Below, one piece after another: positions 59,899 through 64,000 of a stretch of 64,000 nt of DNA. Each line of letters opens with the position of its first letter. The first letter of the stretch is position 1. Under the pieces are notes generated by a model. It was not told the origin of the DNA. It ran no database searches and saw nothing but the letters and a program-made list of their open reading frames with translations. This stretch comes from Sphingobium sp. WTD-1 (GTDB lineage: Bacteria; Pseudomonadota; Alphaproteobacteria; Sphingomonadales; Sphingomonadaceae). The position numbers were made by a program, and so were the translations under genes. Location of the stretch: NCBI RefSeq assembly GCF_030128825.1, contig NZ_CP119127.1, positions 4,019,501 through 4,083,500 of the forward strand, in the 5' to 3' direction.

Positions 59899-62073
59899 TC
59901 AATAGTCCAGTTCCAGCATCAAGGTTCCGAAGGGCGGGATGGTTATGTTCGCCCACCCTTCCTCATCGGCCTCGACCACACCCATATTGCCGGCACCGCT
60001 GCCGCCATATTCGGATGCATCGCTATTGAGTATCTCGCGCCAGCGCCCACCAGCCGGCAATCGCATGCGATAGCCATGGCGCAGCACCGGGGTGAAATGG
60101 CTGATGACGACGATGGGGGCAAAGCCGGGCGCCCGCCGTTGCCAGGCGAAAACCGAGTCCGCCGCGCCATCGACCAGCACCCATTCAAACCCTTCCGCTT
60201 CGCAATCGCGGGCATGGAGCGCCGGGCGCGATCGGTAGAGATGGTTGAGGTCGCCGACCAGCAACTGCACCCCATGATGGGGCGCATGGTCGACCAGGTG
60301 CCAGTCTAGCGCCCGTTGCTCGCTCCACTCGGCGCGCTGGGCGAACTCCTGTCCCATGAACAACAGCTTCTTGCCAGGATAGCCCCACATGAAGGCATAA
60401 TAGGCCCGCAGCGTCGCGAATTTCTGCCAGTCGTCGCCGGCCATCTTGTGCAACAACGACGACTTGCCATGCACCACCTCGTCATGGCTCAGCGCCAGCA
60501 CGAAATTCTCGCTGAAGGCGTAGAGCAGGCCGAAGGTGATGTCGTCATGATGATGCTGCCGATGCACCGGCTCGCGCGCCAGATAGCGCAACGTGTCGTG
60601 CATGAAGCCCATATTCCATTTGAAGCCGAAGCCGAGCCCGCCCTGATGCACCGGCGCCGACACCTGCGGCCAGCTGGTCGATTCTTCGGCGATCGTCATC
60701 ACGCCGGGAGAGTCCGCATAAAGGGCCTTGTTCATCCCCTGGAGGAAGGCCACCGCCTCCACATTTTCCCGCCCGCCATGGTCGTTGGGTATCCATTCGC
60801 CGGGCTTTCGCGAATAATCGAGATAGAGCATCGAGGCGACCGCATCGACCCGCAGCCCGTCGACATGATAGCGCTCGGCCCAGAAGAGCGCATTGTTGGT
60901 CAGATATTCCGCCACCTCGCGCCGGCCGAAATTGTAGATCGCCGTGTTCCAGTCCGGCTGGAAGCCCTTGCGCGGATCGGCATGTTCGTAGAGCGCGGTG
61001 CCGTCGAACCGGGCCAGGCCATGCTCGTCGGTCGGGAAATGCGCCGGCACCCAATCGAGGATGACGCCGATCCCCGCCCGGTGTGCGCCATCGACGAAGC
61101 GCGCGAACCCCGCCGGATCGCCAAAACGCGCAGTCGGCGCATAAAGGCCCAGCGTCTGATAACCCCAGCTCGGATCATAGGGAAACTCGCTGATCGGCAG
61201 CAATTCGATATGGGTAAAGCCCATGCCCACGACATAGGGGATCAACCGCTCGGCGAGCGCATCCCAATGCAGGAACTCCCCATGTTCGTCGCGTTGCCAT
61301 GACCCGGCATGGACCTCGTAGACGGAAATGGGCTGGCGCCGCGCATCGGCCTTCCGCCAATAATCACGGTGGCGCGCATCGCCCCACTCGTGCGCCGGCG
61401 GGCCGTTGACGATCGACGCGGTCGACGGGCGCAGTTCCGACCGGAAGGCGAAGGGATCGGCCTTGAGCGGCAGCACCACCCTATCCGGTCCGACAATCTC
61501 GAACTTGTAGGGGTGGCCGATACCGACTTCGGGCAGGAAGATTTCCCATACGCCCGCGTCCTGCCTATGCCGCATCGCCGCGCGCCGCCCGTCCCAGCGG
61601 TTGAAGTCGCCGACCACAGACACGCGCCGGGCGTTAGGCGCCCAGACCGCGAAATGGGTGCCGGCAACCCCCTCATGCTCCATCGGATGCGCGCCCAGCT
61701 TCTCGAACAGCCGCTTGTGCGATCCTTCAGCGAAATAATAATCGTCCATCGGCCCCAGCACCGGGCCAAAGCCATAAGGATCGATCGTCGCATAGCGGCC
61801 GCCATCGGCATATTGCGCTTCATAGCGCAGCGGCTGGCGCTTGCGGATCTTGACCTTGCCCTCGAACAGGCCAGCCGGGTGGATCAGCGCCAGTTCGCCG
61901 ACCACCTTGCCATCCAGCGTCTGCGCACTGACGCTGACGGCGTCAGGCAACAGCACGCAGGCGGTAAAACCGCCTTTGCCGGCGTCGGGATCGGCCGGAT
62001 GCACGCCAAACGTCGCGAAGGGATCGGCATCCCGCCCTTCGACCAGCCGGTCGATCTGCTCCGGCGTCAGCAC
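59899..62073 (-). CDS. glgB: 1,4-alpha-glucan branching enzyme GlgB
   Basis: A 724-residue GH13 branching enzyme. It has an N-terminal domain plus CBM48 (residues 1-220) and the barrel motifs DWVPAHFP, GLRVDAVASMLYLDYSR (nucleophile Asp), TIAEESTSWP (acid/base Glu) and LSHDEVVHGK (transition-state Asp). It forms alpha-1,6 branches in glycogen. Normal family length. It lies 39 nt after glgP and 48 nt before glgC. Confidence 0.95.
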   Translation of the reverse strand: MLTPEQIDRLVEGRDADPFATFGVHPADPDAGKGGFTACVLLPDAVSVSAQTLDGKVVGELALIHPAGLFEGKVKIRKRQPLRYEAQYADGGRYATIDPYGFGPVLGPMDDYYFAEGSHKRLFEKLGAHPMEHEGVAGTHFAVWAPNARRVSVVGDFNRWDGRRAAMRHRQDAGVWEIFLPEVGIGHPYKFEIVGPDRVVLPLKADPFAFRSELRPSTASIVNGPPAHEWGDARHRDYWRKADARRQPISVYEVHAGSWQRDEHGEFLHWDALAERLIPYVVGMGFTHIELLPISEFPYDPSWGYQTLGLYAPTARFGDPAGFARFVDGAHRAGIGVILDWVPAHFPTDEHGLARFDGTALYEHADPRKGFQPDWNTAIYNFGRREVAEYLTNNALFWAERYHVDGLRVDAVASMLYLDYSRKPGEWIPNDHGGRENVEAVAFLQGMNKALYADSPGVMTIAEESTSWPQVSAPVHQGGLGFGFKWNMGFMHDTLRYLAREPVHRQHHHDDITFGLLYAFSENFVLALSHDEVVHGKSSLLHKMAGDDWQKFATLRAYYAFMWGYPGKKLLFMGQEFAQRAEWSEQRALDWHLVDHAPHHGVQLLVGDLNHLYRSRPALHARDCEAEGFEWVLVDGAADSVFAWQRRAPGFAPIVVISHFTPVLRHGYRMRLPAGGRWREILNSDASEYGGSGAGNMGVVEADEEGWANITIPPFGTLMLELDY

Positions 62074-62112
62074 GCTCCTATCTCCCGTCTCCGCCGATCG
62101 CGGCCATTCTCA

Positions 62113-64000
62113 TCATCCCATCTTCCAGATATCGGCGGCATATTCGCGGATCGTCCGGTCGGACGAGAACCAGCCCATGCGCGCGACATTGTGGATCGCC
62201 TTCTTCGCCCACAATGCCTGATCCTGCCAGATGCCATCGACCCGGCGCTGGGCGGCGGCATAGCTGTCGAAATCGGCCGCTACCATGAACCAGTCATGGT
62301 CGTAGATGCCCTGGATCAGATCCTTGTAGCGATTGGGGTCGTCGGGCGAGAAGACGCCGCTGGCAATGGCATTGAGCGCCTGCCCCAGTTCCCGGCTCTG
62401 TTCGATCACCGCGCGCGGATTATAGCCCTCGGCCCGGCGCTGGTTCACCTCGGCCGCGGTCAGGCCGAAGATCACGATATTCTCCTCGCCGACATGGTCG
62501 CGCATCTCGACATTGGCGCCGTCCAGCGTACCGATGGTCAGCGCGCCATTGACCGCGAACTTCATGTTGCCGGTGCCCGATGCCTCCATGCCGGCGGTCG
62601 AAATCTGTTCCGACAGATCGGCGGCCGGGATCATCATCTCGGCCATGGAGACATTGTAATTGGGCACGAACTGCACCTTCAGCAGTCCCTGCACCGACGG
62701 GTCATGATTGATCGCGCGCGCCACGTCACCCGCCAGCTTGATGATCAGCTTGGCATTATGATAGCTGGGCGCCGCCTTGCCGCCGAACAGCTTGACCCGC
62801 GGCACCCAGTCCTTTTCGGGATGCGAGCGGATCTGGTCATAGAGCGCCACCGCCTCAATGATATTGAGCAACTGCCGCTTATATTCATGGATGCGCTTGA
62901 TCTGAATGTCGAACAGCGCGTCGGCGTCGATCCGGGCATTGATCCGCTTGCGCAGCAGGTCGGCCAGCGCGACCTTGTTGAAGCGCTTGACGCTCAGGAA
63001 CCGTTCCTGGAAGGCGGTGTCGTCGGCGAAATTGTCAAGCTCGCGCAGCGCCTCGGCATCGTCCATGAACCGGTCGCCGATCGCCTCGCGGATCAGTTCG
63101 AACAGGCCATGGTTGCACTGCATCAGCCAGCGGCGGAAGGTGACGCCATTGGTCTTGTTGTTGATCCGCGCGGGATAGAGCTTGTGCAGGTCGGCAAAGA
63201 CCGTGACCTTCATCAAGTCGGTATGCAGCGCCGACACGCCGTTGACGCTGTGCGATCCGGCAAAGGCCAGATTGCCCATCCGCACCCGCCGCTCGCCGCC
63301 CTCGTCGATCAGCGAGATGGTGCCGATCGCATGGTCGTCGAACTGGCCGGACTTGCGCGCCTCGCCCAGCAAGCGGCTGTTGATGGCATAGACGATCTGC
63401 ATGTGCCGGGGCAGCAGCCGCTCGAACAAGGGCACCGGCCAGCTTTCCAGCGCCTCGGGCAACAAGGTATGATTGGTATAGCCGAAGGTGCGGCGGACAA
63501 TGTCCCACCCCTCGTCGAAGTCCAGCCCATGCTCGTCGACCAGGATGCGCATCAGTTCCGCCACAGCGACCGCCGGATGGGTGTCGTTGAGCTGGATTGC
63601 CGCCTTGTCCGGCAGCGTCTGGATGCTGCCGAAATATTGGATGTGCCGCCGGACGATGTCCTGCAGCGAGGCGGAGGAGAAGAAATATTCCTGCCGCAGC
63701 CGCAACTCCTGCCCCGCCGGCGAACTGTCGGCAGGATAGAGGACGCGGGTCAGCGCCTCGGCCCGATTGCTCTCGGACAGCGCGCCCAGATGGTCGCCGG
63801 CATTGAACTTGTCGAGCAGGATCGGGTCGATCGGCTGCGCCTCCCACAGGCGCAGCGTATTGACCCGCTTGCCGCGCCAGCCGGCGATCGGCGTGTCATA
63901 GGGGGTGGCGATCACCCGTTCGGCCGGACGCCAGCTCATCTGATAGGGGCCGCAATCCTCGCACGCGGCCGGATCGACGCGCCCACCGAACCCGACCTCG
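62113..64000 (-). CDS. glgP: Glycogen phosphorylase GlgP, N-terminus beyond window
   Basis: The visible 628 codons cover the larger part of a GT35 glycogen phosphorylase. The PLP-lysine segment EASGTGNMKFAVNGALTIGT and the substrate loop NDTHPAVAVAELMRI are intact, as is the C-terminal end. The reading frame runs through the right edge (the last visible residues read EVGFGGRVD). It releases glucose-1-phosphate from alpha-1,4 chains. It is the first visible gene of the operon glgP-glgB-glgC-glgA-glgX. Confidence 0.95.
   Translation of the reverse strand, partial: EVGFGGRVDPAACEDCGPYQMSWRPAERVIATPYDTPIAGWRGKRVNTLRLWEAQPIDPILLDKFNAGDHLGALSESNRAEALTRVLYPADSSPAGQELRLRQEYFFSSASLQDIVRRHIQYFGSIQTLPDKAAIQLNDTHPAVAVAELMRILVDEHGLDFDEGWDIVRRTFGYTNHTLLPEALESWPVPLFERLLPRHMQIVYAINSRLLGEARKSGQFDDHAIGTISLIDEGGERRVRMGNLAFAGSHSVNGVSALHTDLMKVTVFADLHKLYPARINNKTNGVTFRRWLMQCNHGLFELIREAIGDRFMDDAEALRELDNFADDTAFQERFLSVKRFNKVALADLLRKRINARIDADALFDIQIKRIHEYKRQLLNIIEAVALYDQIRSHPEKDWVPRVKLFGGKAAPSYHNAKLIIKLAGDVARAINHDPSVQGLLKVQFVPNYNVSMAEMMIPAADLSEQISTAGMEASGTGNMKFAVNGALTIGTLDGANVEMRDHVGEENIVIFGLTAAEVNQRRAEGYNPRAVIEQSRELGQALNAIASGVFSPDDPNRYKDLIQGIYDHDWFMVAADFDSYAAAQRRVDGIWQDQALWAKKAIHNVARMGWFSSDRTIREYAADIWKMG

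Overview
The window looks like chromosomal DNA of a sphingomonad (Alphaproteobacteria, Sphingobium/Novosphingobium/Sphingomonas type). This is inferred from the high GC content, the gene families, and a large TonB receptor beside polysaccharide-degrading enzymes. No 16S rRNA or complete tRNA is present, so the genus cannot be fixed.

Region 1 (1 to about 37.8 kb) is a dense catabolic cluster. It holds a beta-oxidation-like operon (SDR, acyl-CoA dehydrogenase, CoA-ester lyase, MaoC hydratase, SCP-x-type thiolase, HMG-CoA-synthase-like/DUF35 fusion), two Rieske oxygenase alpha subunits and a Rieske ferredoxin. It also holds two cytochrome P450s, five SDRs besides the partial one, two crotonases, three NTF2/SnoaL-like proteins and a KSTD/fumarate-reductase-type flavoprotein. 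The rest are a second acyl-CoA dehydrogenase pair, TesB, three APH-type kinases, a GMC oxidoreductase, a desaturase-like flavoprotein, orphan NorE/NorF-like membrane proteins and MarR, TetR and AraC regulators. Oxygenases plus dehydrogenases plus CoA-dependent side-chain and ring degradation suggest breakdown of a hydrophobic, probably polycyclic or isoprenoid (steroid- or terpenoid-like) compound. The substrate is inference only. Ten copies of a 13-bp operator-like element around the palindrome TGCTAGCA lie in eight promoter regions of this cluster, most of them divergent, which marks it as one regulon. The MarR gene is the best candidate regulator.

Region 2 (37.8-39.2 kb) has no conventional gene. 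It contains a possible 29-codon membrane peptide gene and an exact 3' half (positions 32-76) of a tRNA-Lys(UUU). The latter is a typical integrase attachment scar. Its orientation implies that the inserted element lies to the left, so region 1 may be a genomic island.

Region 3 (39.2-55.2 kb) starts with a rhamnogalacturonan/galactan utilisation locus (TonB receptor, PL11 lyase, GH2 glycosidase). An AT-richer hypothetical gene follows, then an ECF sigma/anti-sigma/GMC oxidoreductase operon, two Gfo/Idh/MocA oxidoreductases flanking a VOC protein, and a hotdog thioesterase.

Region 4 (55.2 kb to the end) is a glycogen operon on the minus strand, glgP-glgB-glgC-glgA-glgX, with glgP cut by the window edge. 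It covers ADP-glucose synthesis, chain elongation, branching, phosphorolysis and debranching.
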